Assembly: GCF_000515115.1 (NCBI RefSeq)
Contig: NZ_AZXF01000017.1
Span: 187-64,186 of the forward strand
From: Nocardiopsis sp. CNT312
GTDB taxonomy: Bacteria > Actinomycetota > Actinomycetes > Streptosporangiales > Streptosporangiaceae
Direction: 5' to 3'
Length of the DNA stretch: 64,000 nt
In this document: positions 33,004-43,197 of the stretch, one piece after another
Layout of the letters: each line of letters opens with the position of its first letter
How positions within the stretch are numbered: position 1 is the stretch's first letter
Translations under genes and position numbers: made by a program
Notes under the pieces: model-generated
Told to the model about the DNA's origin: nothing
What the model saw: only the letters and a program-made list of their open reading frames with translations
Databases searched by the model: none

Positions 33004-34299
33004 ATGAGCGAAATCCACATGCCGCGCCTCTCCGACACCATGGAGGAAGGCGTCATCAGCAGTTGGGTCAAGAAGGTGGGCGACAAGGTCGCCTCCGGTG
33101 ACGTCCTGGTCGAGATCGAGACCGACAAGGCCGTCATGGAGTACGAGGCCTACGAGGACGGCTTCCTGGTCAAACAGTCGTTCTCCGAGGGCGACACCGT
33201 GCCGATCGGCGAGGTCATCGGCGTGATCGCCGACAGCCCCGACGCCGTTCCCGAGGAGTCCTCTTCCCCGGAACCCGCCGCGGAGAAGTCCGAGGAGCGG
33301 GGGGAGAAGAAGAAGGAGGAGGCGCCCGCCCCTGTCCCGGAGCCCGCCGCCGAGGCGCCCACCACGCCGCCGTCCGGGGAGCGTCCGCGCACCTCGCCTC
33401 TGGCCCGCCGTCTGGCCAAGGAGTACGGCCTGGACATCACGAAGATCCGGGGTTCGGGCCCCAAGGGCCGGATCGTACGCGCCGACATCGAGGCGGCCCG
33501 GGAGTCCGGGGACGCCCAGGCCCCGGCGCCCACCGCGTCCGCTCCCGCTCGGGAGGAGCCCGCCGCCGCACCGGCCGCCGCGCCGCAGGCCCCGGCCTCC
33601 GACGACCTCCGGGCCTCCGAGGAGCTCAAGGTCAGCAACGCGCGCAAGGTGATCGCGCGCCGCCTGACCGAGAGCAAGCAGCAGGTGCCGCACTTCTACC
33701 TGCGCCGCACGATCGACGCCGAGGCCCTGAAGGCCTTCCGTGCCCAGATCAACGGACAACTGGAGAGCACCGGGGCCAAGATCAGCTTCAACGATCTCAT
33801 CGTCAAGGCCAGCGCGACCGCGCTGAAGCTACACCCGGTGGTGAACACGTCGTGGGTGAACGGCACGCTTCTCCAACACCACCGGATCAACGTCGGCGTG
33901 GCCGTGGCGGTGGAGGCGGGCCTGGTCGTGCCGGTCCTGCACGACACGGACAAGGCGACGCTGTCGGAGATCTCCACCCGCACCCGTGAACTGGCGGGCA
34001 AGGCACGCGACAACAAGCTGAAGCCGCAGGAGATGAGCGGCGGCACGTTCAGCGTGTCCAACCTGGGCATGTTCGGCATGGACAGCTTCTCCGCGGTGAT
34101 CAATCCGCCCGAGGCGGCGATCCTGGCGGTGGGCGCGATGCGCCAGGAGCCCGTGGTCGTGGACGGCGAGGTCGTGGTGCGCAACCGCATCTCGCTGGAG
34201 CTGTCGGTGGACCACCGCGCGGTGGACGGCGCCGTGGGCGCGGCGTTCCTCAAGGACCTCGCGGAGATCCTGGAGGAGCCGATGCGGATCATCCTCTAG
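33004..34299 (+). CDS. pdhC: 2-oxo-acid dehydrogenase E2 component (dihydrolipoyl acyltransferase)
   Basis: This 431-aa core enzyme has one lipoyl domain at the N-terminus with the lipoylated Lys42 in ETDKAVMEY. An acidic, Ala/Pro-rich linker follows, then a peripheral-subunit-binding domain (about 129-165, RTSPLARRLAKEYGLDITKI). The catalytic domain ends with the active-site His404 in DHRAVDG. It accepts the acyl group from E1 and transfers it to coenzyme A. A strong terminator follows at 34321. Confidence 0.93.
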   Translation: MSEIHMPRLSDTMEEGVISSWVKKVGDKVASGDVLVEIETDKAVMEYEAYEDGFLVKQSFSEGDTVPIGEVIGVIADSPDAVPEESSSPEPAAEKSEERGEKKKEEAPAPVPEPAAEAPTTPPSGERPRTSPLARRLAKEYGLDITKIRGSGPKGRIVRADIEAARESGDAQAPAPTASAPAREEPAAAPAAAPQAPASDDLRASEELKVSNARKVIARRLTESKQQVPHFYLRRTIDAEALKAFRAQINGQLESTGAKISFNDLIVKASATALKLHPVVNTSWVNGTLLQHHRINVGVAVAVEAGLVVPVLHDTDKATLSEISTRTRELAGKARDNKLKPQEMSGGTFSVSNLGMFGMDSFSAVINPPEAAILAVGAMRQEPVVVDGEVVVRNRISLELSVDHRAVDGAVGAAFLKDLAEILEEPMRIIL

Positions 34300-34320
34300 C
34301 AAGGGACCGCGAGCTCAGCA

Positions 34321-34360
34321 CAGCGGACGCCCCGGCCGGTGACGGTCGGGGCGTCCGCTG
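34321..34360 (+). terminator. Terminator after the E1/E2 operon
   Basis: A perfect 14-bp stem (34321-34334 with 34347-34360) encloses a 12-nt loop and is followed by TTTCC. It lies 21 bp after the E2 stop and may also end the minus-strand gene 34444-34788. Confidence 0.85.
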
Positions 34361-34443
34361 TTTCCGGAGCCACCTCACGCGAGGCACGAACCCGCACCCA
34401 CAGCCTGTGGACGGAAGACCCCGGAAAGCCACGGCCCTCGCTC

Positions 34444-34788
34444 TCAGGCGTGGCCCAGGCCGACCTGGTCGACGACCGCGTCGCTGTGCTGGCCGACGCT
34501 GGCCGGAGCGGAGTGGCGCCCGCTGCCCTTGGCGATGCCGAGGAAGCGGTTGAGGTGTCCCTTCCTTCCGACGGCGAACCAGGCGACGGCGCCGAACACC
34601 GGGAACCAGACCTCGAAGACGATCCACAGGAACTTGCCGCCCGCGGTCGTCCTCCGGTCCACCAGCGTGGAGAGGATCGCGGCGATCGACAGGGCCAGCA
34701 CCGCCAGGCCGATGGCCAGTGCGACCACACCGCCGGTTCCGGCGAACCAGGCATCCGTGGCGCCTGTGGCATCTGCGAAGTATTCCAC
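34444..34788 (-). CDS. Small membrane protein of the PLDc_N type
   Basis: From GTG 34788 (after GAGGATGTCAAG) this encodes 114 aa with two hydrophobic segments: GTGGVVALAIGLAVLALSIA and FLWIVFEVWFPVFGAVAWFA. A charged tail begins VGRKGHLNR. The second segment with its W-x-FG-x-W-FAVGRK ending matches the phospholipase D-nuclease N-terminal (PLDc_N) membrane motif found alone in many small actinobacterial proteins. No catalytic domain is present. A longer upstream frame starting at 34908 lacks a credible start. Confidence 0.8.
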   Translation of the reverse strand: MEYFADATGATDAWFAGTGGVVALAIGLAVLALSIAAILSTLVDRRTTAGGKFLWIVFEVWFPVFGAVAWFAVGRKGHLNRFLGIAKGSGRHSAPASVGQHSDAVVDQVGLGHA

Positions 34789-35117
34789 CTTGACATCCTC
34801 ACATACGGGAGCAATAACGACACTCAGCGTCAGTGTAATGAGTGGACGCCCTCCCACCACCGCGCTCCGACGGTGTTTCTCCACGGCAGAACGCGGTTCC
34901 GTTTCCACGGTCCGTCGACGTCCGAGACCGGCTACTCCCCGGTATCGCCCTCCGTCCGGCCCTCCCGCTGCTTTACTGGAGACATGGGCGAGCTTCGGCG
35001 ATCTGGCAGGTTCACTCCCTCAACACCACCGGGCACCGGCCCCCGAGAGCACCGACCCACACCGTGCCGGAAACACAGAACGGCCTCGGGCACAGGGGGT
35101 GCGGCGTCCGGGGCCGT
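34789..35117. other. Divergent intergenic region without a gene
   Basis: These 329 bp separate the PLDc_N gene (minus) from the GntR gene (plus). The long frame that spans them on the plus strand is not supported by a family N-terminus. Promoters for both genes must lie here, but I cannot place them. Confidence 0.4.
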
Positions 35118-35867
35118 ATGACCGTGACCAGGCAACCCCGGTATCTCTGGCTGGCAGAACAACTACGCGACCCGATCCTGCGCGGGAAGACGCCCCCGGG
35201 AACCCGGCTCCCCTCCCGGACCCGCCTGGCACGTACCTACCGCGTCAGCGAACAGATCTCCCGCACCGCGCTCCGGCTCCTGGTCACCGAGGGCCTGGTT
35301 GAAGCGCGCCCCGGCTCCGGCTACTTCGTGCGCTCCCCGCCCGAGGCGTTCCGGCTGTGCCGCACGAACGCCTCCTCGGGGTCCGGAGCGGAGCGACTCG
35401 GCTACGAGGACATCGGCACCGAGCAGGAGCGGTGCGCCCCGCCCCTGAACTCGCGTCTGCGCATACGCGAAGGCGACCCCGTGTACCGGACCACCTCGTA
35501 CGGACTGTCCGCACGCGTACCGGTCACCCTGCACCGGTCCTGGGAGCCCGCCGCGCTCACGGCCGGGACCCCGCACACCCCGTTCGGCACCGGTTCCAGG
35601 AACTCCCTGGTCAACCGCCTCGACGCGGCGGGCCACACCGTCGACCGGATCATCGAGGAGGTGCGCACGCGTGCCCTCCGCGACTCCGAGGCCGTGCTCC
35701 TGCGATCCGCTCCGGGGGTCCCCGTACTGGTCATCGAGCGCACGCACTACAGCGGCGGGCGGCCGGTCGAGACCTCCGACCTCCTCGCCGTCGCGGAGCA
35801 CTGCAGTCTCCTCTACAACCTCACACTCTCCCGACCGCGGAGCCCGGACGACCCCGGCGAGGACTGA
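35118..35867 (+). CDS. GntR-family (HutC/UTRA subfamily) regulator
   Basis: This 249-aa protein from ATG 35118 has a winged helix starting YLWLAEQLRDPILRGKTPPG, then RLPSRTRLARTYRVSEQISR and VEARPGSGYFVRSP. A UTRA effector domain follows (REGDPVYRTTSYGLSARVPV; VLVIERTHYSGGRPVETSDL). HutC-type regulators sense sugars, histidine intermediates or other small metabolites; none is indicated here. It ends near the bidirectional terminator shared with asd. Confidence 0.88.
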   Translation: MTVTRQPRYLWLAEQLRDPILRGKTPPGTRLPSRTRLARTYRVSEQISRTALRLLVTEGLVEARPGSGYFVRSPPEAFRLCRTNASSGSGAERLGYEDIGTEQERCAPPLNSRLRIREGDPVYRTTSYGLSARVPVTLHRSWEPAALTAGTPHTPFGTGSRNSLVNRLDAAGHTVDRIIEEVRTRALRDSEAVLLRSAPGVPVLVIERTHYSGGRPVETSDLLAVAEHCSLLYNLTLSRPRSPDDPGED

Positions 35868-35890
35868 GCGGCCCCATCCGACACGAGCGG

Positions 35891-35925
35891 ACGGGGGCCG
35901 TGGCGACAAGCGCCACGGCCCCCGT
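35891..35925. terminator. Bidirectional terminator between GntR gene and asd
   Basis: A perfect 15-bp stem (35891-35905 with 35911-35925) with a 5-nt loop lies between two convergent genes (35867 and 35943). Confidence 0.85.
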
Positions 35926-35942
35926 GCATCGGATGACGCGTG

Positions 35943-37004
35943 TCAGGCCTGGGTGAACTCCTTGGCCACGACCTCCGCGATCTGCGCGGTGTTGAGCGCG
36001 GCGCCCTTGCGCAGGTTGTCCCCGCACAGGAACAGTTCGAGGGAGTTGGTGTGGTCGAGCGACTGCCGGATGCGGCCGACCCAGGTCGGGTCGGTGCCCA
36101 CGACATCGGCCGGGGTCGGGAACTCGCCCTTGGCCGGGTCGTCCTGGACCACCACGCCCTCGGCGGAGCCGAGGAGCTCGCGCGCGGCGTCGGCGGTCAC
36201 CTCTTCGGAGAAGGTGGCGTGGACGGTGAGTGCGTGGGTCGTGATGACCGGCACACGCACGCAGGTCGCGGAGACGCGCAGATCGGGCAGGCCCAGGATC
36301 TTGCGGGACTCGTTGCGGACCTTCAGCTCCTCCGAGGACCAGCCGCCGTCCTTGAGCGAGCCAGCCCACGGCACGACGTTGTAGGCCAACGGAGCCGGGA
36401 ACGGTCCCAGCTCGCCGACGGCGGCGCGCACGTCGCCGGCCTTCTCGCCGAGGCTGCGGTCGGCACCGGCCTTGGCCATCTGGTCTCGCAGGGTGTCGAT
36501 GCCCTCCTGGCCGGCTCCGGAGGCGGCCTGGTAGGAGGAGACCACCAGGTCGGTGACCCCGTAGGCACGGTGCAGGGCGCCGATGGCCACGATCATCGAC
36601 AGCGTGGTGCAGTTGGGGTTGCTGATGATGCCACGCGGGCGGTTGCGAACCTGGTCCGCGTTGACCTCGGGCACCACGAGCGGAACATCCTCGTCCAGAC
36701 GGAACGCACCGGAGTTGTCGACCGCGACCGCGCCACGGGCGGCGGCGACGGGGGCCCACTCCTTGGAGACCTCGTCGGGCACGTCGAACATGGCGACGTC
36801 GACGCCGTCGAAGACCTCGGGGGCCAGAGCCTGCACGACGACGTCCTCGCCGCGCACGCTCAGGACCTTGCCCGCGCTGCGCGGAGAGGCGATCAGACGA
36901 ATCTCGCCCCACACGTTCTCACGCTGGGTGAGGATGTCGAGCATGACACTGCCGACGGCACCGGTGGCGCCGACGATGGCGAGGGTGGGAAGACGGTTGC
37001 TCAT
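35943..37004 (-). CDS. asd: Aspartate-semialdehyde dehydrogenase
   Basis: This 353-aa enzyme converts aspartyl phosphate to aspartate semialdehyde with NADPH, the second step towards lysine, threonine, methionine and diaminopimelate. The Rossmann motif [11 protein letters not shown] is at 11-21, the catalytic Cys132 lies in SNPNCTTLS, and the substrate-binding segment [12 protein letters not shown] is present. It overlaps lysC by 4 bp and forms one operon with it. Confidence 0.97.
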   Translation of the reverse strand: MSNRLPTLAIVGATGAVGSVMLDILTQRENVWGEIRLIASPRSAGKVLSVRGEDVVVQALAPEVFDGVDVAMFDVPDEVSKEWAPVAAARGAVAVDNSGAFRLDEDVPLVVPEVNADQVRNRPRGIISNPNCTTLSMIVAIGALHRAYGVTDLVVSSYQAASGAGQEGIDTLRDQMAKAGADRSLGEKAGDVRAAVGELGPFPAPLAYNVVPWAGSLKDGGWSSEELKVRNESRKILGLPDLRVSATCVRVPVITTHALTVHATFSEEVTADAARELLGSAEGVVVQDDPAKGEFPTPADVVGTDPTWVGRIRQSLDHTNSLELFLCGDNLRKGAALNTAQIAEVVAKEFTQA

Positions 37005-38272
37005 CGGCCGGTACCTCCGTACACGACAGCCTCGACCTGGTCGGCGTCGAGCTGGAACTCGCTGTGGGCGGCCTGGACGGCCGCGTCGATCTGGGACTCC
37101 TCGACGATCACCGAGATGCGGATCTCCGAGGTGGAGATCATCTCGACGTTGGTGCCGGATCCGGCGACCGCGTCGAAGAAGCGGGCGGTGACGCCCGGGT
37201 AGGATCGCATGCCCGCGCCGATCAGCGACACCTTGCCGATCTTGTCGTCGTAGCGCAGGGACTCGAACCCGACCTTGTCCTGCACCTTCTTCAGGGAGGA
37301 GACGGCGGTCTTGCCCGACTCCTTGGGGACGGTGAAGGAGATGTCGGTGCGGGACGTGGAGACCGCCGACACGTTCTGGACGATCATGTCGATGTTGATC
37401 TCGGCGTCGGCGAGGGCCCTGAAGATCGTGGCCGCCTCACCGACCTTGTCCGGCACGCCGACGACGGTGATCTTGGCTTCGCTCCGGTCGTGGGAGACCC
37501 CGGAGATGATCGGCTGTTCCATGCCTTCGCTTTCCTCGATTTCCGAAACGACCCAGGTCCCGGGCTTCTGGCTGAACGACGAACGGACGTGCAGGGGGAT
37601 GTTGTACCGCCGTGCGTACTCCACGCACCGCAGGTGCAGGATCTTGGTGCCGCAGGCGGCCATCTCCAGCATCTCCTCATAGGAGACCTGGGGGATGCGG
37701 CGCGCGCTCGGCACGATGCGCGGGTCGGCCGTGAAGACGCCGTCGACGTCGCTGTAGATCTCGCAGGCGTCGGCCTCCAGGGCCGCCGCGAGTGCGACGG
37801 CCGTGGTGTCGGAGCCGCCGCGTCCGAGGGAGGTGATGTCCTTGGTGTCCTGGGAGACGCCCTGGAAACCGGCGACGATGCAGATGGCGCCCTCGTCCAC
37901 GGCCTCACTGATGCGTCCGGGGGTCACGTCGATGATCTTGGCGTTGCCGTGCAACGACGTGGTGATGACACCGGCCTGTGATCCGGTGAAGGAACGGGCC
38001 TCGTACCCGAGGTTCTCGATGGCCATCGCCACGAGGGCCATGGACATGCGCTCACCCGCGGTCACGAGCATGTCGAGTTCGCGGGCCGGCGGCATCGGAG
38101 AGACCTGTTCGGCCAGGTCCAGCAGTTCGTCGGTCGTGTCACCCATGGCGGACACGACGACGACCACGTCATATCCCGCCTTTTTCTGAGCGACGATCCG
38201 CTGGGCTACTCGCTTGATGGCTTCCGCGTCAGCCACGGAAGACCCACCGTACTTCTGCACGATTAGGGCCAC
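37001..38272 (-). CDS. lysC: Aspartate kinase
   Basis: This 423-aa kinase phosphorylates aspartate, the entry step of the aspartate family pathway. From GTG 38272 (after AGGAG) it begins [13 protein letters not shown] with the conserved KYGGS, and the kinase domain contains [14 protein letters not shown]. Two ACT domains near the C-terminus ([40 protein letters not shown]) mediate feedback inhibition. In related actinobacteria an internal start (here Met near [10 protein letters not shown]) yields a separate beta subunit; the presence of such a Met is visible, its use is inference. It is cotranscribed with asd. Confidence 0.96.
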   Translation of the reverse strand: MALIVQKYGGSSVADAEAIKRVAQRIVAQKKAGYDVVVVVSAMGDTTDELLDLAEQVSPMPPARELDMLVTAGERMSMALVAMAIENLGYEARSFTGSQAGVITTSLHGNAKIIDVTPGRISEAVDEGAICIVAGFQGVSQDTKDITSLGRGGSDTTAVALAAALEADACEIYSDVDGVFTADPRIVPSARRIPQVSYEEMLEMAACGTKILHLRCVEYARRYNIPLHVRSSFSQKPGTWVVSEIEESEGMEQPIISGVSHDRSEAKITVVGVPDKVGEAATIFRALADAEINIDMIVQNVSAVSTSRTDISFTVPKESGKTAVSSLKKVQDKVGFESLRYDDKIGKVSLIGAGMRSYPGVTARFFDAVAGSGTNVEMISTSEIRISVIVEESQIDAAVQAAHSEFQLDADQVEAVVYGGTGR

Positions 38273-38454
38273 GATCGATGCTCCTGAGGAGTTGGGATCA
38301 AGTCGGATAAACAATGGGAGTGTAGCCAGCCGCCTTCGCCGCACCCCGTCCGACCTGCAACGAGGGCGCGTGTCGGCTTCCCACGCCAGCACTCGGGCCT
38401 ACCCCGGAAAACGGAGGTTACTCGCGTTTCCGGCGGATTACGGCGAAATGTGAG

Positions 38455-39054
38455 CTAGAACTCCAGACTGCGACGGCCCTCGAAAGCACGTCCCAGGGTG
38501 ACCTCGTCGGCGTACTCCAGGTCGCCGCCGACCGGCAGGCCGCTGGCCAGACGGGTCACTTTGAGCCCCATGGGTTTGACCAACCGCGCCAGATAGGTCG
38601 CGGTGGCCTCCCCTTCCAAGTTGGGGTCGGTCGCCAGGATGAGCTCGGTCACCTGGCCGTCCGCCAGACGGGTCATGAGTTCCTTGACGCGGAGGTCGTC
38701 GGGGCCGATGCCCTCGATGGGGCTGATGGCGCCGCCCAGCACGTGGTAGCGCCCGCGGAACTCACGGGTGCGCTCGATGGCGACGACGTCCTTGGACTCC
38801 TCGACCACACAGATGACGGCGGCGTCGCGCCGCGCGTCACGACAGATGCGGCACTGCTCCTCCTGGGCGATGTTGCCGCAGACGGAGCAGAAGCGGACCT
38901 TCGCCTTGACCTCGGTCAGCGCACCCGCCAGGCGCCGGACGTCGGCGTCCTCCGAGGCCAGCACGTGGAAGGCGATGCGTTGCGCGCTTTTCGGACCGAC
39001 GCCGGGCAGCCGCCCGAGCTCGTCGATCAGATTCTGCACAACGCCTTCGTACAT
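38455..39054 (-). CDS. recR: Recombination mediator protein RecR
   Basis: This 199-aa protein acts with RecO and RecF to load RecA on gapped DNA. It has the helix-hairpin-helix ([13 protein letters not shown], about 14-26), the C4 zinc motif with Cys56, Cys59, Cys68 and Cys71, and the Toprim domain ([35 protein letters not shown]). Length is normal. In many Gram-positive chromosomes it follows ybaB and dnaX, as here, although 171 bp separate it from ybaB. Confidence 0.97.
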   Translation of the reverse strand: MYEGVVQNLIDELGRLPGVGPKSAQRIAFHVLASEDADVRRLAGALTEVKAKVRFCSVCGNIAQEEQCRICRDARRDAAVICVVEESKDVVAIERTREFRGRYHVLGGAISPIEGIGPDDLRVKELMTRLADGQVTELILATDPNLEGEATATYLARLVKPMGLKVTRLASGLPVGGDLEYADEVTLGRAFEGRRSLEF

Positions 39055-39225
39055 CGCCGCCCGCTCGTCGATCAGTGTGTCGCGGGAACCCGCCCCCGCC
39101 GGACAGTGCCCGCGGCATCCCGTCGACGGGCCCTGTTCCCGGAGAACGAGAGTCCACTCCCCACCGTATCCGGAGCGGCGACCCGCCGGGCACCCGGCCG
39201 GACCGCCGCCCCCGTGGCCGACGTC

Positions 39226-39585
39226 TCAGAAGCCGGGCAGACCCGGCATCCCCCCGCCGGGCACCCCGCCCATGCCCTCGGCGAGCGGCCCCATCTTCTC
39301 CTGCTGGATCCGCTCGACCTGCGACTCGGCGTCGCGGATGGCAGCCAGGACCAGGTCCGCGATCGTCTGGGCACTCTCCTCGGCATCGTCCGGGTCGATC
39401 GCCTCGGCGGAGACCGTGACGTCCTCCACCTGCCCGCGCCCGCTCAGCTTGACCTTGACCAGGCCGCCGCCGGAACTCCCCTCCACCTCGGCCTCGTCGA
39501 GCGCCTTCTGGGCCTCGGCGAGCTGCTGCTGCATCTGCTGGGCCTGCTGGAGCAGGGCCTGCATGTCCATTCCGCCAGGGTTCAC
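39226..39585 (-). CDS. ybaB: YbaB/EbfC-family nucleoid-associated protein
   Basis: This 119-aa protein from GTG 39585 (after GAGGAG) contains MQALLQQAQQMQQQLAEAQK and GGGLVKVKLSGRGQVEDVTV, the family core. The C-terminus is Gly/Pro/Met-rich (EGMGGVPGGGMPGLPGF). YbaB/EbfC dimers bind DNA with little specificity. The gene keeps its usual place between dnaX and recR, but a gene on the other strand intervenes on the dnaX side. Confidence 0.93.
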   Translation of the reverse strand: MNPGGMDMQALLQQAQQMQQQLAEAQKALDEAEVEGSSGGGLVKVKLSGRGQVEDVTVSAEAIDPDDAEESAQTIADLVLAAIRDAESQVERIQQEKMGPLAEGMGGVPGGGMPGLPGF

Positions 39586-39814
39586 GTCCGTACTCCTCGC
39601 CGCACTCGTGGTGCTGGGTGTCGCTCTCGCTGTGAGGGTAACCGCTCGGACGCGCCGGGAACGTCCCTTCCGTTCCCGGCCCAGCCGACACCTCCACAGC
39701 CCCCCGAAGAGTAGCCTCGGTGTCACTTTCGGTTGAGGGTGCGTCCAGCTGGGCACAACGGTGCCGTTGGCGCCCCACCGGCACCGACAAGCACCGAAAG
39801 TCACGGGGGACGAC

Positions 39815-40996
39815 GTGTTGACCGCCAAAGAGCGCCACACGGCTCTGATCGAGGCGATGATCACGGAGGGCACTCTGAGCGACCCAGCGCTCATCGAGGC
39901 CTTCCGTGCCGTCCCCAGGCACCGCTACGTACCCGGCTCCGGCGTCCTGACCCCGCACGGCACCCCGCTCAACGCCGCCAACAGTCCGGAGCGGTGGCTC
40001 TCCGCGGTCTACACCGACGACGCGGTGGGCACCCGGGTCGAGGAACGCAGGCTCCCCCGCCAACGGGGAACCGGACGCGCCGCCCGGCGTGCCGCGGTGG
40101 CACGGTCGGCCACCTCCTCCAGCGCCGCACCGACGGTCCTGGCGCACATCCTGGAGGCGGCCGACTTGGCGCGGGGACAGCGGGTCCTGGAGATCGGCAC
40201 GGGGACCGGCTGGAACACCGCGCTGCTCGCCCACCGGCTGGGGGACTCCGCCGTCACCAGCGTGGAGGTCGACGAGCACCTGGCGGAGGCAGCCCGCACG
40301 ACGCTGAGGGCGCAGGGCTACCTGCCCGCCGTCCACCACGCCGACGGCTACGAGGGCTGGCCGCCGGACGCGCCCTACGACCGGATCACCTCCACCTGCG
40401 GTGTGCGCCGCATCCCGCCCGCCTGGCTGCGGCAGACCCGCCCCGGCGGTCTGATCGTCTGCCCCTGGGGCCTGCTGGAGTGCGCGGGAGTCCTCACCCG
40501 TGTGACATGCGGCCGGGACGGCTCCGCGGTCGGCACGTTCCGGGGAGGCGTGGGGTTCGTACCCCTGCGCACGCCCGGACCGCCCTGCCCGTCGGCGCGG
40601 GACTCCGGTCAGCAGCCGGACGAGTACCGTCTGACCCAGAGTGATCCCCTCGTGGCTCTGATGGCCTTCCCGTCCGCGTTCGCACTGTCCGTGATGGTGC
40701 CGGACTGGCGGATCCGGCAGAGGTGGATCGGTACGGGGACCGGGCTCTGGGCGTGCGACCGGGCGGGGCGCTCCTGGGTGCGCATCTACCCCTACGGAAC
40801 CTCGTGGATGATCGAGCAGGGCGGACCGCGCAGCATCTGGGACGAGTTCGAGGACGCCCTGGACACGTGGCGGGGGCTCAGCTGCCCGCCCCCGGAGCGT
40901 TTCGGGCTGTCGGTGGACGGCGAAGGGGTCCACCGCGTGTGGCTGGACTCCCCCGACGGCCGGAGCTGGCGGATCGGACCACCCGTCCGGTCGTGA
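39815..40996 (+). CDS. Protein-L-isoaspartate methyltransferase-like enzyme
   Basis: This 393-aa protein from GTG 39815 (after CACGGGGGACGAC) has a PCMT-type AdoMet-binding core: RVLEIGTGTGWNTALLAHRL, then VTSVEVDEHLAEAARTTLRA and TRPGGLIVCPWGL. The N-terminal AFRAVPRHRYVPG matches the family. About 180 C-terminal residues are an extension seen in actinomycete methyltransferases that modify peptides; family members include isoaspartyl repair enzymes and methyltransferases of lanthipeptide and fuscimiditide-type pathways. No precursor peptide gene is visible nearby. It lies on the opposite strand between dnaX and ybaB. Confidence 0.85.
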   Translation: MLTAKERHTALIEAMITEGTLSDPALIEAFRAVPRHRYVPGSGVLTPHGTPLNAANSPERWLSAVYTDDAVGTRVEERRLPRQRGTGRAARRAAVARSATSSSAAPTVLAHILEAADLARGQRVLEIGTGTGWNTALLAHRLGDSAVTSVEVDEHLAEAARTTLRAQGYLPAVHHADGYEGWPPDAPYDRITSTCGVRRIPPAWLRQTRPGGLIVCPWGLLECAGVLTRVTCGRDGSAVGTFRGGVGFVPLRTPGPPCPSARDSGQQPDEYRLTQSDPLVALMAFPSAFALSVMVPDWRIRQRWIGTGTGLWACDRAGRSWVRIYPYGTSWMIEQGGPRSIWDEFEDALDTWRGLSCPPPERFGLSVDGEGVHRVWLDSPDGRSWRIGPPVRS

Positions 40997-41024
40997 TCCG
41001 CTGCGGTACCAGGCGCCCCGCCCG

Positions 41025-43076
41025 CTACTCGGCGGGGGCCTCGTGCTCGATCTCCTCGATCACCCGGCCACCGAGTTCGGACTCGATGAGGGAGGCCCCG
41101 CCCGCCGACGGGACGGCGGAGGTCCCACGGGTTCCGGTGCCGCTCGGGGAGGCACCGACCGACGGTGCCGCGGGGGCGGGTTCCGGCATTGCCGACTCCG
41201 GTTTCCGGGTCGGCTCCGGGGAATCCACGTGTTCCGGCGGCGGCGCGGCCGAAGGGTCCTCGAACGGGTCGGGCGGGGGCGCTTGAAGTCCGGGAACCAC
41301 CTTGCCCGGCGGGGGACCGGCCGGTGCGGGCTCGGGCCGGGACGGCGCGGAGGGCCGCTGCGCGGGCGGATCCCAGCCGGCGGGTTCGGCAGGCGCGGGA
41401 CGGCGCGTGGGCGCGCCCCCGGGGTTCGTTCCGGCCGCCGCGACGCGCACCTCGATCCCCAGCACCTGCCGGACCGCGTCGGCGACAAGCTGGTCGCCCC
41501 CGCTGTTGGTGAAGCCCTTGGCGTCGTTGGGGCGGTTGAAGGCCAGCAGGACGGTGTTGCCCTCCACCCCGACCGGGTGGGCGTTGCTGCCGGTCAGGAC
41601 CATCCAGGTGAACCTGCGGCGGCCCTTGACCGCTTCCAGGACCTGCTCCCAGGCTCCCCGGAGCGTGTTCAGGTCCACACCCCCGCCTGAGGAGGGGGCC
41701 GGGGCCTCCGGGGCCGCAGGGGCCTGCCTCGGCGCGGCCCACCCGTCGGGCTCGGACGACCGTGTCTGGGGCCGCGGCGGTGACTGCCGTGCGGGGGCCG
41801 GGGACACGGGCTCGGAGGGAGGCCGCGACGGGCCGGCGGAAGGCGCGGTCGGCGCGGATGCCGCGGCTCCGGAGGCCGGGGGCGCGGTCGGCTGCGGGGC
41901 CGGGGGCGCACTCGCGGCGGGACGGCGCTCCACCTGCTCCAGGCGCGCCACGAGGGCCGCGGCGTCGTCCCCGGACACGGCCGGGAGCAGGACCCGTGAG
42001 CACATGAGTTCCAGGAGCAGGCGGGGAGCGGTCGCCCCCCGCATCTCGGTCAGCCCCTGGTTGAGGATCTCCGCGGCCCTGGTGAGTTCGGCAGGCCCCA
42101 GCCGCGACGCCTGGTCCCGCATCCGCTCGGCCGCCTCCGGCGCGACGTTGACCAGCCCCTTGTCCAAGGCGTCCGGGACGGCGGCCAGGACGACGAGGTC
42201 ACGGAAGCGCTCCAGGAGGTCGGCGGTGAACCGGCGCGGGTCGTGGCCGCCCTCGACTACGCGGTCGATGAGGCCGAACACGGCGGCCCCGTCCCGTGCC
42301 CCGAGCGCGTCGACCATCTCGGCGAGCAGGTGGGAATCGGTGTAGCCGAGCAGGGACACCGCGCCCTCACGGGTGATCCCCTCCTCACCCGACCCCGCGA
42401 TGAGCTGGTCGAGCACGGAGAGCCCGTCCCGCGCGGAACCGGCCCCGGCCCGCACGACCAGCGGGAGCGCCGCCGGGTCGTAGGGGATCCCCTCCTGCCT
42501 GAGCAGGTCCTCGAAGAGCGCCTTCAGGGTGCTCGGCGGGATGAGCCGGAAGGGGTAGTGGTGTGTGCGCGACCGGATGGTCCCGATGACCTTCTCGGGC
42601 TCGGTCGTGGCGAAGACGAACTTCAGGTGCGGAGGGGGCTCCTCGACGAGTTTGAGCAGCGCGTTGAACCCCTCCCGGGTCACCATGTGCGCCTCGTCGA
42701 TGATGTAGATCTTGTAGCGCGATCCGACCGGCGCGAAGAAGGCCCGCTCCCGCAGGTCCCGGGCGTCGTCGACACCGCCGTGGGAGGCGGCGTCGATCTC
42801 CATGACGTCGATGCTGCCGCCGCCGTCGGGGGCGAGCGCCACACAGGACTCACACGCGCCGCAGGGGTCGGGGGTGGGGCCCTCCACGCAGTTCAGCGAG
42901 CGCGCCAGGATGCGGGCGCTCGTGGTCTTGCCGCAGCCGCGCGGGCCGCTGAAGAGGTAGGCGTGGTTGATCCGGCCGCTGCGCAGCGCCTGGCGCAGAG
43001 GGTCGGTCACGTGCTCCTGTCCGCGCACCTCACCGAATGTCGCCGGACGGTACTTGCGGTACAGCGCGATGCTCAC
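41025..43076 (-). CDS. dnaX: DNA polymerase III subunit gamma/tau
   Basis: This 683-aa clamp-loader ATPase from GTG 43076 begins VSIALYRKYRPATFGEVRGQ. It has Walker A GPRGCGKTT (44-52), a zinc site (Cys63, Cys72, Cys75, Cys78) and Walker B IIDEAHM (DEAH 127-130). SARDGLSVLDQLI (sensor 2 region) is present. Domain III is followed by a long Pro/Ala-rich tail and tau-like C-terminal segments (WEQVLEAVKGRRRFTWMVLT). I see no obvious programmed-frameshift slippery site. The SRP RNA gene lies just upstream. Confidence 0.96.
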   Translation of the reverse strand: MSIALYRKYRPATFGEVRGQEHVTDPLRQALRSGRINHAYLFSGPRGCGKTTSARILARSLNCVEGPTPDPCGACESCVALAPDGGGSIDVMEIDAASHGGVDDARDLRERAFFAPVGSRYKIYIIDEAHMVTREGFNALLKLVEEPPPHLKFVFATTEPEKVIGTIRSRTHHYPFRLIPPSTLKALFEDLLRQEGIPYDPAALPLVVRAGAGSARDGLSVLDQLIAGSGEEGITREGAVSLLGYTDSHLLAEMVDALGARDGAAVFGLIDRVVEGGHDPRRFTADLLERFRDLVVLAAVPDALDKGLVNVAPEAAERMRDQASRLGPAELTRAAEILNQGLTEMRGATAPRLLLELMCSRVLLPAVSGDDAAALVARLEQVERRPAASAPPAPQPTAPPASGAAASAPTAPSAGPSRPPSEPVSPAPARQSPPRPQTRSSEPDGWAAPRQAPAAPEAPAPSSGGGVDLNTLRGAWEQVLEAVKGRRRFTWMVLTGSNAHPVGVEGNTVLLAFNRPNDAKGFTNSGGDQLVADAVRQVLGIEVRVAAAGTNPGGAPTRRPAPAEPAGWDPPAQRPSAPSRPEPAPAGPPPGKVVPGLQAPPPDPFEDPSAAPPPEHVDSPEPTRKPESAMPEPAPAAPSVGASPSGTGTRGTSAVPSAGGASLIESELGGRVIEEIEHEAPAE

Positions 43077-43197
43077 GGTGTGATCACTCCCCTGGTCCCT
43101 GCCACGCCCCCATTCAACCCGCACACGATGACAGCTCGGGTTCGAATCCGGAAGACGTGTGGGGTCCGGCCCGTGGAGGGGAGGAGGGAAAGCGAAG